This document shows positions 15,103 through 15,899 of a stretch of 15,899 bases of DNA, piece by piece. Every line of letters starts with the position of its first letter. Position 1 is the first letter of the stretch. The notes under the pieces were generated by a model. The model was not told the DNA's origin and did no database searches. It saw only the letters and a list, made by a program, of their open reading frames with translations. The position numbers were made by a program, and so were the translations under genes. The DNA is from Alphaproteobacteria bacterium TMED93 (lineage in GTDB: Bacteria; Pseudomonadota; Alphaproteobacteria; TMED109), in the NCBI GenBank assembly GCA_002171495.2, contig NHEU02000003.1, positions 4,060 through 19,958 on the forward strand, given 5' to 3'.

Positions 15103-15899
15103 ATGAGTAATTTAAATAAAATAAATACTAAACAAATTTGCCTTTTGCAAGTGCTTCCACATTTAAATTCTGGAGGTATGGTGTCAGGTGCTGTAGAAAT
15201 ATCAAACTTTTTAAAAAATAAGGGAGGCAAGAGTATTATAGTGTCATCTGGAGGATATAGAGAACAAGAACTATTAAAAAACGATGCATCAATAATTCAT
15301 TTGCCAGTAGAAACTAAAAATCCTTTTTTAATATATCTTAATAAAAATAGACTTAAAAAAATTATTTTGAAATATAATGTAAATATAGTACATGCTAGGT
15401 CAAGGGCTCCGGCGTGGTCTGCATATTTGGCTGCAAAGGAAACAAACACTTCTTTTATAACTACCTTTCATGGAACATATGGCACTGAAAATCTGGTTAA
15501 AAAAAAGTATAATAGCGTAATGTTGAAGGGCGACTATACAATTGCTATATCAAAATTTATTAAAAAGCATATTGAGGAAGAATATAAAAAGTCAAATAAT
15601 ATTTTTGTAATAGCTAGGGGAATAAATGAGAAAGTTTTTTCTCCAAAAAGTGTGACTACAGCAAGAATTATTTCTGCTGCGAAAAAAATTAAAACCGATG
15701 AATTTAAAAAAACTATTTTAATGCCTGGTAGACTTACCAGTTGGAAAGGTCATGAAATTGCAATCAGAGCTTTATCGTTAATAGAAGATAATAATATAAA
15801 GTTAGTGATTTTAGGTGACCTACAAAAAAGATTTAAATACAAAAGTAACCTTGAAAAATTAACATTAGAATTAGGTTTAAATGACAAAGTTTTATTTTT
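15103..15899 (+). CDS. Glycosyltransferase family 4 (GT-B), 3' truncated by window edge
   Basis: Transfers a sugar from a nucleotide donor, most likely during LPS core or surface-polysaccharide assembly on the cytoplasmic face of the inner membrane. The ATG at 15103 opens a frame with no stop to the end of the window (265 codons). Conserved pieces match the alphaproteobacterial GT4 group: LLQVLPHLNSGGMVSGAVEISNFL at the N-terminus (usual 'LESGGVERGTVEIA'), IVSSGG, VHARSRAPAWSAYLAA, TTFHGTYG, the next-domain linker VIARGINEKVFSP, and MPGRLTSWKGHEIAI, which starts the donor-binding domain. The glycine-rich and E-x7-E donor motifs would lie beyond the window. The group's usual Glu-Arg in the first loop is replaced by Met-Val. 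Substrate unknown. Confidence 0.88.
   Translation, partial: MSNLNKINTKQICLLQVLPHLNSGGMVSGAVEISNFLKNKGGKSIIVSSGGYREQELLKNDASIIHLPVETKNPFLIYLNKNRLKKIILKYNVNIVHARSRAPAWSAYLAAKETNTSFITTFHGTYGTENLVKKKYNSVMLKGDYTIAISKFIKKHIEEEYKKSNNIFVIARGINEKVFSPKSVTTARIISAAKKIKTDEFKKTILMPGRLTSWKGHEIAIRALSLIEDNNIKLVILGDLQKRFKYKSNLEKLTLELGLNDKVLF

Noticed and set aside
1..15899. Mobile element, prophage, CRISPR array, toxin-antitoxin or new defence cassette
   Set aside because: No transposase, integrase, direct-repeat array, terminal inverted repeats or unexplained gene cluster is visible; nearly every base is assigned to recognised housekeeping families.

Overview
The window looks like chromosomal housekeeping DNA from a very AT-rich, compact alphaproteobacterium. 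The evidence is as follows. Composition is low in GC throughout, with A/T runs of 9-11 nt inside genes. Intergenic space is almost nil: start/stop overlaps of 1-11 bp, and the largest true gap is 84 bp. The gene order is one I recognise from Alphaproteobacteria: folC-trxA-...-murU-amgK-tsaE-ahcY, then ptsN-lptB-lptA-lptC-kdsD-rnd, then NDUFA9-like/uppP/GST/queG/SDR. A streamlined free-living (for example marine) lineage fits better than an obligate pathogen, because cell-wall recycling, LPS export, the SAM cycle and queuosine synthesis are all present. That placement is inference. I see no mobile element, phage, CRISPR array, tRNA or rRNA.

Layout. (1) Positions 1-713, + strand: the 3' part of folC, which runs off the left edge. 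(2) Positions 710-9860, - strand: twelve genes, transcribed in the order rnd-kdsD-lptC-lptA-lptB-ptsN(degenerate)-ahcY-tsaE-amgK-murU(frameshifted)-sbcB-trxA. Spacing runs from -11 to +20 bp, so this is probably one long operon or a few nested units. (3) Positions 9861-9944: a divergent promoter region. (4) Positions 9945-10880, +: an NDUFA9-type SDR, convergent with uppP (10872-11657, -). (5) Positions 11717-14352, +: GST-queG-SDR in a tight cluster. (6) Positions 14347-15096, -: an ABHD10-like hydrolase, with start codon only 6 bp from a divergent family-4 glycosyltransferase (15103 to the right edge).

How the genes fit together. Much of the window serves the cell envelope. KdsD makes the Kdo precursor, and LptC/A/B belong to the LPS export machine. 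The final glycosyltransferase probably builds LPS or another surface glycan. UppP recycles the undecaprenyl carrier. AmgK and MurU salvage N-acetylmuramic acid towards UDP-MurNAc. AhcY removes SAH from methylation reactions, TsaE and QueG act in tRNA modification, and TrxA, SbcB and RNase D cover redox balance, DNA processing and RNA processing.

The points most worth a second look are: murU, broken by one missing A in an 11-A tract; a PtsN homologue that has lost its phospho-acceptor histidine and whose usual neighbours rpoN and hpf are absent; and exonuclease I sitting where many alphaproteobacteria carry addAB. I found no convincing defence system or wholly new multigene system.
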